Assembly (NCBI GenBank): GCA_947164965.1
Contig: CAMUYR010000015.1
Location: 1 to 64,000 of the forward strand
Origin: an uncultured Prevotella sp.
GTDB lineage: Bacteria; Bacteroidota; Bacteroidia; Bacteroidales; Bacteroidaceae
DNA length: 64,000 bases
Direction of reading: 5' to 3'
The notes beneath the pieces are model-generated. The model was not told the origin of the DNA. It saw nothing but the letters and a program-made list of their open reading frames with translations, and made no database searches. Below are positions 1 through 7,953 of this stretch, piece by piece. A program made the position numbers and the translations under genes. Every line of letters begins with the position of its first letter. Position 1 is the first letter of the stretch.

Positions 1-1
1 C

Positions 2-682
2 ATCGTCGACGAGGGTGTCGAGGTGATGTCGTTCCACTGGGAGGCCGACTTCGAACTCAGCGGCCGTTCTACGCTTGCCATCCGTCCGTTGGTATGGAAG
101 AATGGCTGGCCTGTAGCTGGTGACAACTTCAAAGGCGGCACCTTCGAAATTGAGTCAGAGCGTCGTGGCTATGCCTTAGAGCTTGCCGTCGACTTTGTGC
201 GCATGAAGCAGGAGCGTCAGGGGTGGTTCAATCGCAACCAGATGCAGCAGCCCGTCAAGCCTATTCCCAACCAGACGCTGGCAGAGGTTATCGGTACTTG
301 GCCAGAGGGCGCCATTGCCGCTCGTATTGGCGACTATATGCATCGTCCCCATCAGCGCTGGACCATCACACCAGTCAATGAGGCTGGCGGCTATCTCAGC
401 AATCCTTACTTTAAGATTACGATTGAGGGTACAGAGCGTGCACTTGCAGCCACAGCCAATTGCGAGGTTACCACCGTTCCTGCCTACACAGGTGCCAGCG
501 AACAGCTTTGGCGTATAGAGCAGTTGACGGACGGCACCTACCGCATCATGCCAAAGACCATTCCTGGTCAGGAGGGTATCAACAAGAAGTACTGCCTCTA
601 TTCCGCAGCCGACTCTACACCAACGCTTGCCGAATACGACTTCAAGAGCGACAACTCCAAGTGGAACTTCCGCAATCGTTAA
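2..682 (+). CDS. C-terminal part of a GH43-like arabinan/xylan-degrading enzyme with ricin-type module (partial)
   Basis: The frame is open from base 2, so the 5' end lies outside the window. The first ~40 residues (SFHWEADFELSGRSTLAIRP, then LVWKNGWPVAG) resemble the end of the five-blade propeller of GH43 arabinan endo-arabinosidases, where a G-x-x-TL-x-IRPL-x-W-x-x-GWP stretch is usual. Residues ~85-225 have repeated small Gly/Trp-containing units (RWTITPV, LWRIEQLTDGTYRI, NKKYCLYSAAD, SKWNFRNR) typical of a ricin-B-like beta-trefoil that binds carbohydrate. It ends with TAA followed by a strong terminator. Function is inferred from the C-terminal part only; the catalytic residues are not in view. 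Confidence 0.7.
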   Translation: MVDEGVEVMSFHWEADFELSGRSTLAIRPLVWKNGWPVAGDNFKGGTFEIESERRGYALELAVDFVRMKQERQGWFNRNQMQQPVKPIPNQTLAEVIGTWPEGAIAARIGDYMHRPHQRWTITPVNEAGGYLSNPYFKITIEGTERALAATANCEVTTVPAYTGASEQLWRIEQLTDGTYRIMPKTIPGQEGINKKYCLYSAADSTPTLAEYDFKSDNSKWNFRNR

Positions 683-704
683 GAGATAGCAATCATTAAT
701 AGTT

Positions 705-733
705 AAAGGTGCACTATCAGAGTGCACCTTTTT
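705..733 (+). terminator. Rho-independent terminator after the GH43-like gene
   Basis: An 11-bp perfect stem AAAGGTGCACT / AGTGCACCTTT with a 5-nt loop (ATCAG) is followed by a run of five T on the + strand. It sits 22 bp after the stop codon. It also lies just beyond the end of the convergent gene at 747, but the T-run is weaker in that direction. Confidence 0.85.
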
Positions 734-746
734 AATAGTATGTTTT

Positions 747-1877
747 TTACAGAAAACGTTGTCTGAACCAAAGGGCGAAAACGGGGTCTGTCAGATAGAG
801 TTGGCGCATTTCTGAATAAATGAGGTCGCGCTCAACGAGAGCATCACGAAGCCGAACCAGATTGGAGGGGCTGCCCAAATCAAATAGGGTACGGACCTTT
901 TTCTCATTGTAGCCTGTGTGTATACCAGATACGATAGCACGCAGCAAATTCATCTGATAACCAGAAAGCGGTTCTATTTGTTGCATGTAAAGAGCTTCAT
1001 TAGTACTTATAAGTTCTTTAATGGCTAATGGCAAAAGTTCCTCAGTAGCCGTTTCTCCTTGTCGTGTATGATTAAGTACGATGGAAGCAAGATGCTGTAC
1101 ATATGACGGATAATGGTCGACAGTCTCACAGATTTTCGAAACCATCTGTTCAGAGATATAACGCCCGGCACTCTCAAAATGGCTTACGATATACTCTGTC
1201 CAATCAGATGTTGGAATCTTCTGTAGCCACATCAGGTCACCAAACTGATAGAATGGCATGCTGCGATCAAGGAATATCTTGCTCATCACGTGCCGCTTGC
1301 TGCCAAATAAACAATAGGATGTATAGTGCTGATGTTGCCATACAGATCGTAGCTTAGCCTGTACTGATTTCGTGTCCTCGAATTCACCTACCTGCTGAAA
1401 CTCATCAATGCAGACGACTATATGACGGTCTTTGCGTTTGGCAATTATCTCAACCATATTTAGAACATCCTCTGGACTATGCGTTTCAGGGGTAATGCCA
1501 AGAGAAACGCTGATTTCTGAGGTCGGATCAATTGGAATATTTATTCTTGGTGTGAGTCGAGCTAAGAAGTCCTTTGCTTCATCCATCCACAACTGAACTT
1601 TTGAGGCTGTCTGTTTCAGAACTGCAGCAGCTAAAACATTGTAGAAATCGTATTCGCTTTTACAGCCGAAGATATCCATACGAACTGTGATAATTTCGCT
1701 TCTTTCTAACTGTCTACATACATGATCCACTAACGATGTCTTGCCCCAACGACGAGGTGAGATGAGGATAGAGTTGATACCATTCTCAAAATTTAATTTC
1801 AGACGGCGTGTTTCTTCCTCTCGCCCTGTGAAATTGTAGTCTGTAACGGCTACTCCATAAACAAAACTCTTCTCCAT
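747..1877 (-). CDS. AAA-type ATPase (archaeal-type ATP-binding protein family)
   Basis: This is a P-loop ATPase of about 376 residues. The Walker A region reads SPRRWGKTSL near residue 42-51 and Walker B reads HIVVCIDEFQQ about 110 residues later. A winged-helix-like C-terminus ends VFALWFRQRFL, a pattern of the Bacteroidota 'AAA family ATPase/archaeal ATPase' proteins of unknown cellular role. The frame stays open to 1973, but I chose the ATG at 1877 (MEKSFVYG). It is the start typical of the family, a good -7 box lies just upstream at 1897-1904, and the extra N-terminal residues would be translated from the promoter and its palindromes. It is a single-gene unit. These ATPases are often scattered in variable regions, consistent with the repeat-rich flank. 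Confidence 0.8.
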   Translation of the reverse strand: MEKSFVYGVAVTDYNFTGREEETRRLKLNFENGINSILISPRRWGKTSLVDHVCRQLERSEIITVRMDIFGCKSEYDFYNVLAAAVLKQTASKVQLWMDEAKDFLARLTPRINIPIDPTSEISVSLGITPETHSPEDVLNMVEIIAKRKDRHIVVCIDEFQQVGEFEDTKSVQAKLRSVWQHQHYTSYCLFGSKRHVMSKIFLDRSMPFYQFGDLMWLQKIPTSDWTEYIVSHFESAGRYISEQMVSKICETVDHYPSYVQHLASIVLNHTRQGETATEELLPLAIKELISTNEALYMQQIEPLSGYQMNLLRAIVSGIHTGYNEKKVRTLFDLGSPSNLVRLRDALVERDLIYSEMRQLYLTDPVFALWFRQRFL

Positions 1878-1896
1878 AACTTCTTGAATTTGTGGG

Positions 1897-1927
1897 CAAA
1901 GATAATAAAAAGAAAGCAATTTCACAA
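1897..1927 (-). promoter_or_regulatory. Bacteroidota promoter of the AAA ATPase gene
   Basis: On the minus strand TATCTTTG (1904-1897) matches the -7 consensus TAnnTTTG, and TTG (1927-1925) lies 20 nt upstream as a -33 element. The palindromes at 1921-1950 overlap the -33 element. Confidence 0.7.
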
Positions 1928-1950
1928 ACTTGTGAATCACAAATTTGTGA
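1921..1950. promoter_or_regulatory. Two tandem palindromes, candidate operator
   Basis: TTCACAAACTTGTGAA (1921-1936) and TCACAAATTTGTGA (1937-1950) are abutting palindromes sharing the CACAAA-TTTGTG arms, with centres about 15 bp apart. The first overlaps the -33 element of the AAA ATPase promoter, so a dimeric repressor bound here would block it. The binding protein is unknown. Confidence 0.5.
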
Positions 1951-2035
1951 AATTTAAGTTTTTTTATTCCCAAAGAGATTGATTTTCAGTAAGTTGCGAT
2001 TTGACAAATTCCTCCTCAGGTCAATCGAAAAATAA

Positions 2036-2111
2036 CTTAAGGTTATTGCTGAATAAGCGTTCCTTATTGGAAAAGAACCTTGGGTTATTGATTGACAACC
2101 TTCCCTTACTG
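2036..2111. repeat. 21-bp-period degenerate tandem repeat
   Basis: TTATTG recurs at 2043, 2064 and 2085 and as TTACTG at 2106, an exact 21-bp spacing, with related flanks (CCTTATTG, GGGTTATTG, CCCTTACTG). No convincing ORF covers it. Confidence 0.6.
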
Positions 2112-2124
2112 AAAAATTTTATTT

Positions 2125-2220
2125 TTGCAAATTATCTGCCATACTGCCACCAGTCCTCTGAATCGCCTTTGTACAAAGGGGTTGTCGGGTGGTGGCAGAT
2201 TTGCAAATTATGGCAGATAA
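2125..2220. repeat. Inverted-repeat element (possible small mobile element or structured RNA)
   Basis: The left arm TTATCTGCCATACTGCCACC (2132-2151) is matched in reverse complement by the right arm at 2191-2220 (GGTGGCAG ... TATGGCAGATAA). The centre carries the 14-bp palindrome CCTTTGTACAAAGG (2166-2179). TTGCAAATTAT occurs as a direct repeat at 2126 and 2201. The right end runs straight into the 22-bp array. Confidence 0.6.
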
Positions 2221-2394
2221 GGCTTCTTTTGGTCGTTTTAAAGGCTAATATGTGGTATTCTGAAGGCTTTTTTGCCTCGTTCTGAAGGCTGTTTTTGGTC
2301 ATTCTGAAGGCTACTACGGGTTGTTCCAAAGCCTTCTTAGGGTCATTCTAAAGGCTCCTTTGGGTCGTGCTAAAGGCTACAATGGGGCATAGTG
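2209..2394. repeat. 22-bp tandem repeat array, 8 units
   Basis: AAGGCT (once AAGCCT) occurs at 2219, 2241, 2263, 2285, 2307, 2329, 2351 and 2373, an exact 22-bp period. The best shared unit is GGTCATTCTGAAGGCT plus 6 variable bases. Since 22 is not a multiple of three and stops occur, it is non-coding. The rest of the gap 1951-2536 shows nothing else beyond the neighbouring repeats. Confidence 0.85.
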
Positions 2395-2536
2395 AGCTTT
2401 ACCATCAGGCAAAGGAAGCTTCAGGATGGGGTATTAAGTATGTTTATTACCAAAACCAAATCATTATGAAAAACTATTAACTAGTAACAAAAACAAACTC
2501 CGTGAAGTCGTTTTCTTTATAAAAACGCAAAATAAT

Positions 2537-2567
2537 TTGCAGAACTGCAAAGAATATTGTATATTTG
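2537..2567 (+). promoter_or_regulatory. Promoter of higBA
   Basis: TTG at 2537-2539 and TATATTTG at 2560-2567 are spaced by 20 nt and match the Bacteroidota -33/-7 elements. The start codon of the toxin gene follows at 2586. Confidence 0.75.
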
Positions 2568-2585
2568 CACCCAAATAGCATAAAG

Positions 2586-2879
2586 ATGATAATAGCAAAC
2601 AAGGAAATATTGGATGCATTTGTGCAGAAACATGCGCAGGCCGCAGGTCCACTGAACAGTTGGGTGGAGAAGGTGAAAGGCGCAACATGGCACAATCATG
2701 CCGAATTGAAGAAGATGTTTCCATCAGCAGACTATGTAAAGAACGGACGCTATGTCTTCAACATCGGTGGGAATAATTATAGGGTAGTTGCTGTAGTCAT
2801 CTTTATTGGTGGTGTGATGAACATTCGATTTGTGGGAACTCATCCGGAATATGACAAAATTGACAGTACAACAATATAA
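2586..2879 (+). CDS. higB: HigB-like toxin of a type II toxin-antitoxin system
   Basis: A 97-residue RelE/HigB-type protein, in this family a ribosome-dependent mRNA endonuclease. The sequence MIIANKEILDAF, then a WHNHAELKKMFPSADYV stretch, and the strand pair RYVFNIGGNNYRVVAVV and GVMNIRFVGTHPEYDKID match the HigB group. The ATG at 2586 is chosen over an upstream TTG because that codon lies inside the -7 box. The antitoxin follows 15 bp downstream, the toxin-first order characteristic of higBA. The locus lies in a repeat-rich region, as expected for a mobile stabilisation module. Confidence 0.85.
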   Translation: MIIANKEILDAFVQKHAQAAGPLNSWVEKVKGATWHNHAELKKMFPSADYVKNGRYVFNIGGNNYRVVAVVIFIGGVMNIRFVGTHPEYDKIDSTTI

Positions 2880-2894
2880 AAGAAAGGAGTCGAT

Positions 2895-3290
2895 ATGAAT
2901 AAGAAGCTGACAACAAGACAGGAGTATGACGAGACAAAGGCTGTGGTTGAAGCCTTAATCGCTGAAGCTACGGAGAAAGGCATGCTTGAACCTGAAATGG
3001 ACAATGAGTACACTCGTCAGATCTCGGATTTGAGTAAGCAGATGGCTCAGTATGAGGATGAATACATGGATATTCTGCCTCTTCGCGAGAAGTCGCCGTT
3101 AATCAAGTCGATTGAGGACTACTTCTATGCTCGTAATATGAAACAGAAAGATGGTGCAAAACTTCTTGGCATCAACGAGTCTGTTTTCAGTCAGATACTG
3201 AGTGGAAAGAGGCGTATCACTATGCCTATAGCTAAACGTCTGCACTCCAAATTGGGTATCAATGCTGACATGATACTCGAATTTGCTTGA
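2895..3290 (+). CDS. higA: HigA-like antitoxin, helix-turn-helix
   Basis: A 131-residue partner of the upstream toxin. An N-terminal helical part (residues ~1-70) would hold the toxin. A Cro/C1-type helix-turn-helix sits at ~80-125 (KQKDGAKLLGINESVFSQIL, then SGKRRITMPIAKRLHSKLGI). An unusually good Shine-Dalgarno (AAAGGAG) lies 8 nt before the ATG, rare in Bacteroidota, and may help keep antitoxin in excess. By family precedent it would repress the promoter at 2537-2567. Confidence 0.88.
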   Translation: MNKKLTTRQEYDETKAVVEALIAEATEKGMLEPEMDNEYTRQISDLSKQMAQYEDEYMDILPLREKSPLIKSIEDYFYARNMKQKDGAKLLGINESVFSQILSGKRRITMPIAKRLHSKLGINADMILEFA

Positions 3291-3348
3291 TTAAAAAGAT
3301 TTGCCATTTGTATGTTTATACACATATAGATTGGACGTATTAAACGGG

Positions 3349-3414
3349 GAGTTTGAAGTAAGCAAACTAGGAGTTTAGTTACGGCAAACTTGTAGTTTAG
3401 TTACGGCAAACTCT
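3349..3414. repeat. 22-bp tandem repeat, 3 units
   Basis: Three consecutive 22-bp units start at 3349, 3371 and 3393, each of the form (G/T)AGTTT...AAACTnn. Each unit contains an AGTTT/AAACT dyad, and units 2 and 3 share AGTTTAGTTACGGCAAACT. Confidence 0.75.
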
Positions 3415-3476
3415 GAAGGGGTTTAGAAATCGGGTATTTATGCATTGTTCGCATGAATATACAGTAATGCAATAAA

Positions 3477-3550
3477 ATTGCTACCATTAATGGTAACAAT
3501 TGCTAGATTTAATGGTAGCAATTGCTACTATTAATGGAAACTATTATCAG
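3477..3550. repeat. 22-bp tandem repeat, 3-4 palindromic units
   Basis: ATTGCT starts units at 3477, 3499 and 3521, with a decayed ATTATC at 3543, an exact 22-bp period. Unit 1 is a nearly perfect palindrome (TTGCTACCAT-TA-ATGGTAACAA). It is unrelated in sequence to the array at 3349. Confidence 0.75.
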
Positions 3551-3851
3551 ATTCGAAAAAACAGAGTGTTTCATAAATGTCCCTCCCTTCCTCCCGTAAC
3601 CCATCGCAAATGCCGATAAATAAAGGGCTGATGGCACGGGAGGGATATTGCTCATCCCTCCCGTCTCCCTCCCTTTTTTATCAAAACAGCCTCCCATCAA
3701 AAAATGTCAACCTCGTTGGGAATAGTGAGGGTATGGGACCCAAAAAGGGAGGGTAATGGGAGGGAGAAAAGCTATCCCTCCCGTGCTTTAAATGCCCTGT
3801 ACATAAGGGTTTGAAGCCTGTTACGGGAGGAAGGGAGGGATATTTTCGAAT
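3551..3851. repeat. 301-bp G-rich inverted-repeat element (MITE-like, G-quadruplex-prone)
   Basis: The ends are ATTCGAAAA (3551-3559) and TTTTCGAAT (3843-3851). Inside come matched arms: CCCTCCCTTCCTCCCGTAAC (3581-3600) with GTTACGGGAGGAAGGGAGGG (3820-3839), then GCACGGGAGGGATA (3635-3648) with TATCCCTCCCGTGC. Four-tract G-runs suitable for quadruplexes occur on both strands: GGGAGGGTAATGGGAGGG at 3747-3764, and CCCTCCCGTCTCCCTCCC at 3656-3673 for the minus strand. No transposase and no clear target duplication were seen. The rest of the gap 3291-3928 holds the two 22-bp arrays and the esterase promoter. Confidence 0.65.
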
Positions 3852-3915
3852 GCACGAAAATAATAAAAAAGGTGAAAAGGGTGGGGCGAAAGGGCTAACA
3901 GAAAAGAAAAAGCAT

Positions 3916-3923
3916 TATCTTTG
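3916..3923 (+). promoter_or_regulatory. -7 box immediately before the CE2 esterase
   Basis: TATCTTTG ends 5 nt before the ATG at 3929, so the expected transcription start falls on or next to the A of the ATG. No TTG is seen at -33. Confidence 0.55.
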
Positions 3924-3928
3924 CATGC

Positions 3929-5059
3929 ATGAAACGGTTTTTATTACTTTCCATTGCGGCCCTGATGTCGATAGGCATGCAGGCCATTGTCACAGTTCCA
4001 TTGAAGGGAACAGTTGTTAAACCTACCGACCAGCGTATTCTCTATACGGGTCGTGTCAGTTTTACGAACCCTGAGCGTCCTGCCTGGAATTTTCCTGGCG
4101 TACAGATCATCGCTGCTTTCGAGGGAACGTCGCTGAGGATGATGGCCAAGCCTCGTAGCGGATACTTTATGGCGCAAATAGACCAGGCGGAGCCTTTTAA
4201 GGTGGCTTTCTGTGGTGAGCGCGACTCTGTGGTGACTTTGGCAACAGCGCTGCCATACGGTCGCCACACGGTTCGTCTGATGTATGTTATCGAGGGTTAC
4301 GAGTTTTATCCTGAGTTCTGGGGTTTTGTGCTCGACAAGGGTTGCTCGCTGGCTGATCCTCCTGCCCTGCCATCGAGAAAGATTGAGTTTATTGGCAACT
4401 CTATCACTTGCGGTTATGGCAACGAGGGACTGAAGAAGGAGGAGCATTTCGACTATGCCACAGAGAACCATTATTACTCATACGCCTCGATAGCTGCCCG
4501 CAGTCTGGAGGCCCAGCATTGGGTGGTGGCCCGTAGTGGTATTGGTGCTTATCGCAACTATAACGGTCCGAAGACGGGTAATCCTGAATCGCACATGCCT
4601 GTGCAATATGAATATGTGGGCTATGCCTGGAAACCGGAACTGCGCAGCGAAGCCTCATTCCTGAAGGAGAAATGGGATTTCAACCGCTATCAGCCCGATG
4701 TGGTTTGTATCAATCTTGGCACCAACGACCTCTCGACGAACAACTACGACCTGAAGTTGCTGAAGAAGGGCTACCAGAAGCTCTTGAAGATGGTTCGCCA
4801 GCATAATCCGAAGGCGAAAATCGTCTTCCTGACGGGTTCCATGCTTTACAATCAGGAGTTGCAACAAGCCAAGCAACTGCTGGACGAGGTGGCTACTGAG
4901 GCTCAGAAAGCAGGTGATAAGGAGGTGTATCGTTTCGACATGAGCCCCATTGCAGGCAACGAATGGTACGGCAACGACTGGCACCCCAATGTCTATCAGG
5001 ATGAGAAGATGGCAGCAGAGTTGACAGCTTATCTGCGCACTCTGATGCAGTGGTTCTGA
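3929..5059 (+). CDS. CE2-family acetyl-xylan esterase (SGNH hydrolase), secreted
   Basis: A 376-residue protein with a signal peptide (MKRFLLLSIAALMSIGMQA). Residues ~22-145 form a beta-rich N-terminal domain and ~150-376 an SGNH/GDSL hydrolase. The nucleophile block is FIGNSITCGYG (Ser158), the LGTND block follows, and the acid-base block is NDWHPN (His352). This two-domain order is that of carbohydrate esterase family 2, which removes acetyl groups from xylan and other plant polysaccharides. It stands alone and converges with dusB (6 bp between stops). It fits with the xylan locus 11 kb away but is not linked to it. Confidence 0.85.
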   Translation: MKRFLLLSIAALMSIGMQAIVTVPLKGTVVKPTDQRILYTGRVSFTNPERPAWNFPGVQIIAAFEGTSLRMMAKPRSGYFMAQIDQAEPFKVAFCGERDSVVTLATALPYGRHTVRLMYVIEGYEFYPEFWGFVLDKGCSLADPPALPSRKIEFIGNSITCGYGNEGLKKEEHFDYATENHYYSYASIAARSLEAQHWVVARSGIGAYRNYNGPKTGNPESHMPVQYEYVGYAWKPELRSEASFLKEKWDFNRYQPDVVCINLGTNDLSTNNYDLKLLKKGYQKLLKMVRQHNPKAKIVFLTGSMLYNQELQQAKQLLDEVATEAQKAGDKEVYRFDMSPIAGNEWYGNDWHPNVYQDEKMAAELTAYLRTLMQWF

Positions 5060-5065
5060 TTGTGA

Positions 5066-6037
5066 TTATCGCAATTGTTCGCGACAACGCTCAAGGATGG
5101 CCAACAGGTCATCCTTTTTTTCTGCGCGAAGCATTGCTATTCGTGTCTCGCGGAAGTTGGGAATGCCTTTGAATACAGGCGATGCAGCCAGATGGCGGCG
5201 TGTGTGCAGAATGCCACGATACTCGTCGATACGCTCAACGTTGATGCGCAGCTGTTCTTCCAGCACATCAATCTTCTCGTCCAATGTCAGCTCGTTGCGA
5301 CTGAATATCCAAGGGCAGCCAAAGGTGGCGCGTCCAATCATAACGGCATCGACACCAAAGGCATCAAAAGCCCTATCGGCATCGTCTAAGGATTTGATGT
5401 CGCCATTGCCGATAATAGGAATATGTATCCGTGGATTGTGCTTTACTTCGCCAATCAGTGTCCAGTCAGCCTCGCCAGTGTACATCTGACTGCGTGTGCG
5501 TCCATGAATGGTCAAGGCCTTGATGCCGCAATCCTGCAGCTGTTCTGCCAGTGTCGTGATGATGAGTTGTTCGTGGTTCCATCCCAGTCGTGTCTTAGCT
5601 GTGACGGGCAGACTGACGGCATCCACCACCTTTTGCGTTATCTCCAGCATCTTTGGGATGTTTTGCAGCATGCCGGCACCAGCGCCTTTGCCTGCCACTT
5701 TTTTGACAGGACAGCCGAAGTTCAGGTCGATGAGGTCTGGGCCAGCCTGCTCAACGATTTTAGCAGCCTCCACCATTGCGTCGATGTCGCGTCCATATAT
5801 CTGTATGCCAACGGGACGTTCCTCGTCGCTGATCGTCAGCTTTTTCACCGTCGACTTGATATCACGTATCAATGCTTCTGCACTCACGAATTCTGTGTAC
5901 ACCATAGCCGCCCCGAACCGCTTGCACAGCATTCGGAAACCAATGTCTGTCACATCCTCCATGGGAGCCAGGAATATCGGACGCTCACCCAGTTCAATAT
6001 TACCAATTTTAGTATGTAAGTTCTTTTCTTCAAACAT
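5066..6037 (-). CDS. dusB: tRNA-dihydrouridine synthase, DusB-type
   Basis: A 323-residue flavoenzyme that reduces uridines in the tRNA D-loop. The TIM-barrel start carries FLAPMEDVTDIGFR. The catalytic cysteine is Cys109 in NFGCPVKKV, followed by GAGAG. FMN/phosphate-binding segments are IIGNGDI and IGRATFGCPWIF. It lies 8 bp downstream of the small membrane-protein gene, and sufB, the membrane protein and dusB appear to form one leftward transcript from the promoter at 7954-7984. Confidence 0.95.
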   Translation of the reverse strand: MFEEKNLHTKIGNIELGERPIFLAPMEDVTDIGFRMLCKRFGAAMVYTEFVSAEALIRDIKSTVKKLTISDEERPVGIQIYGRDIDAMVEAAKIVEQAGPDLIDLNFGCPVKKVAGKGAGAGMLQNIPKMLEITQKVVDAVSLPVTAKTRLGWNHEQLIITTLAEQLQDCGIKALTIHGRTRSQMYTGEADWTLIGEVKHNPRIHIPIIGNGDIKSLDDADRAFDAFGVDAVMIGRATFGCPWIFSRNELTLDEKIDVLEEQLRINVERIDEYRGILHTRRHLAASPVFKGIPNFRETRIAMLRAEKKDDLLAILERCREQLR

Positions 6038-6045
6038 ACTATATT

Positions 6046-6480
6046 TTATTTAATCAGAGAAGCTTGTATTTTTTCAAAAATTTCCTTCGCCCTATTACGG
6101 TCATTTCCAACATGAAGCCATATAAAAGGTGTATCATCCAGTGTAGTTCGAAGTACAATTTGATAATCATCTACATTATAAGGAGTAGATGCGTTATTGC
6201 AAGTAGCATCTTTAATGGCATTACGAGGAACTTTTCTGCCCATAACAACCCAAAAATCTTTGTCTTGATATATCATGACAACGGCTTCTGCCTCTTCTAT
6301 CCTAGTTGCATCTAACACGATTAGCTCGTTAGGCTCACCGTATTCATCAAGTAACACTTGTACTTTCTTCGTGTCGCTACGATTATCAAGTACCTTGTTC
6401 AATTGCTTTTGCTTCATAAAAGCATATACGAACCAAACAAGGGTGAAAATTCCAAGACAAATGACTATAATCTGATTCAT
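6046..6480 (-). CDS. Small single-pass membrane protein of unknown function
   Basis: A 144-residue protein with one N-terminal membrane helix (residues ~3-22, [18 protein letters not shown]). A soluble domain of ~110 residues follows with no motif I recognise. Its start codon overlaps the stop of sufB by 4 nt (ATGA), so it is translationally coupled. It is visibly more A+T-rich than sufB and dusB. It occupies the place where sufC would be expected, which suggests insertion or rearrangement. A function in Fe-S assembly cannot be claimed from sequence. Confidence 0.8.
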   Translation of the reverse strand: MNQIIVICLGIFTLVWFVYAFMKQKQLNKVLDNRSDTKKVQVLLDEYGEPNELIVLDATRIEEAEAVVMIYQDKDFWVVMGRKVPRNAIKDATCNNASTPYNVDDYQIVLRTTLDDTPFIWLHVGNDRNRAKEIFEKIQASLIK

Positions 6481-7934
6481 CCCACAGTTCCTTCTAATGA
6501 TACCGATAATAGTTTCTGGGCCTCGACAGCAAATTCCATTGGCAGCTTTTGCAATACCTCCTTGGCATAGCCGTTGACGATGAGTCCTACGGCCTGCTCT
6601 GTAGGAATGCCTCGCTGGTTGCAGTAAAAGAGCTGGTCTTCAGAGATTTTTGAGGTAGTAGCCTCGTGCTCGAATACGGCAGTGTCGTTGTGAACATCCA
6701 TATACGGGAAAGTGTGGGCACCACAATCAGAGCCCAAAAGCAGCGAGTCGCACGACGAGTAGTTGCGGGCATTATCTGCAGATGTTGCTGCACGAACAAG
6801 TCCGCGATACGAGTTCTGAGAGTGACCAGCCGAGATACCCTTAGAAATAATGGTACTCTTGGTGTTCTTACCAATATGAATCATCTTGGTACCCGTGTCG
6901 GCCTCCTGATAGTTGTTGGTGACAGCAACGGAATAGAATTCAGCCACAGAATTGTCGCCTCGTAAGATACAAGAGGGATACTTCCAAGTAATAGCCGAGC
7001 CCGTTTCTACCTGCGTCCATGAGAGCTTCGAGTCAACGCCACGCAGATCGCCACGTTTGGTAACGAGATTCAGCACGCCGCCCTTGCCGTTCTCGTCGCC
7101 AGGATACCAGTTCTGAACGGTTGAGTATTTCACTTCAGCACGATTCATCACGATAATCTCTACGATAGCCGCATGCAGCTGGTTTTCATCGCGCATGGGG
7201 GCTGTACAACCCTCAAGATAGCTGACGTAGGCATCGTCGTCGGCAATAATGAGGGTGCGCTCAAACTGACCTGTATTCCTAGCATTGATGCGGAAATACG
7301 AGCTGAGCTCCATAGGGCAACGAACGCCTTTGGGGATATAAACAAACGAGCCGTCGCTGAAGACAGCTGAGTTTAAGGCTGCAAAGAAGTTATCGCGATA
7401 AGGCACCACAGTACCCAGATACTGACGCACCAAGTCGCCATGTTCCTTGATAGCCTCGCCGATGGAGCAGAAGATGACGCCCTTTTCACGCAGCTTCTCC
7501 TTAAAGGTTGTCTTGACGCTCACCGAATCCATGATGGCATCGACGGCAGTATTGCCTGATAGTGCCAGGCGCTCCTCGAGGGGAATGCCCAGTTTATCGA
7601 AGGTTTTCTCCAGCTCAGGATCGACACCCGACGGGGAGCCGTCAGGAACGGTAGCTTTCTTTGCCGTTGGGTCGGCATAATAGCTAATAGCCTGATAATC
7701 TATCTCAGGCACATGCACATGTCCCCATTTGGGTTCCGTCTGCTCGCGCCAGTAACGGAACGCCTTCAAGCGGAACTCGAGCATCCACTCGGGTTCTCCT
7801 TTTTTCGCAGAGATGAGCCGAACGACATCCTCGTTCAGTCCTTTTTCTATAATTTCAGTATGTACATCAGTTGTAAAGCCGAACTCGTATTTCTGTTCAG
7901 CCACTTGGCGTACAAATTGGTTCTTCTCTCCCAT
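6477..7934 (-). CDS. sufB: Fe-S cluster assembly protein SufB
   Basis: A 485-residue SufB, the scaffold of the SUF Fe-S assembly complex that works with SufC (ATPase) and SufD. The N-terminus (EYGFTT-like [19 protein letters not shown]) and the beta-helix core are typical, as are [38 protein letters not shown] and the C-terminal SSCDSLLLG and [16 protein letters not shown] with the conserved Glu/His. Length is normal. sufC and sufD are not adjacent here: the next gene is a small membrane protein, then dusB. A promoter lies at 7954-7984. Confidence 0.96.
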   Translation of the reverse strand: MGEKNQFVRQVAEQKYEFGFTTDVHTEIIEKGLNEDVVRLISAKKGEPEWMLEFRLKAFRYWREQTEPKWGHVHVPEIDYQAISYYADPTAKKATVPDGSPSGVDPELEKTFDKLGIPLEERLALSGNTAVDAIMDSVSVKTTFKEKLREKGVIFCSIGEAIKEHGDLVRQYLGTVVPYRDNFFAALNSAVFSDGSFVYIPKGVRCPMELSSYFRINARNTGQFERTLIIADDDAYVSYLEGCTAPMRDENQLHAAIVEIIVMNRAEVKYSTVQNWYPGDENGKGGVLNLVTKRGDLRGVDSKLSWTQVETGSAITWKYPSCILRGDNSVAEFYSVAVTNNYQEADTGTKMIHIGKNTKSTIISKGISAGHSQNSYRGLVRAATSADNARNYSSCDSLLLGSDCGAHTFPYMDVHNDTAVFEHEATTSKISEDQLFYCNQRGIPTEQAVGLIVNGYAKEVLQKLPMEFAVEAQKLLSVSLEGTVG

Positions 7935-7953
7935 TAGAATTTTATTTTGGCTG

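Noticed and set aside
176..727. 183-residue frame on the minus strand
   Set aside because: It is the antisense shadow of the GH43-like gene, with no family resemblance.
2001..2285. 94-residue frame in the repeat region
   Set aside because: It runs through the 21-bp array and the inverted-repeat element and has low-complexity composition.
2209..2394. Possible CRISPR array at the 22-bp repeats
   Set aside because: Units are directly abutting, with no separate spacers of 30 bp or more, and no cas genes are near.
3811..4020. Small frame upstream of the esterase
   Set aside because: It overlaps the 301-bp element, the promoter and the esterase start in another frame.
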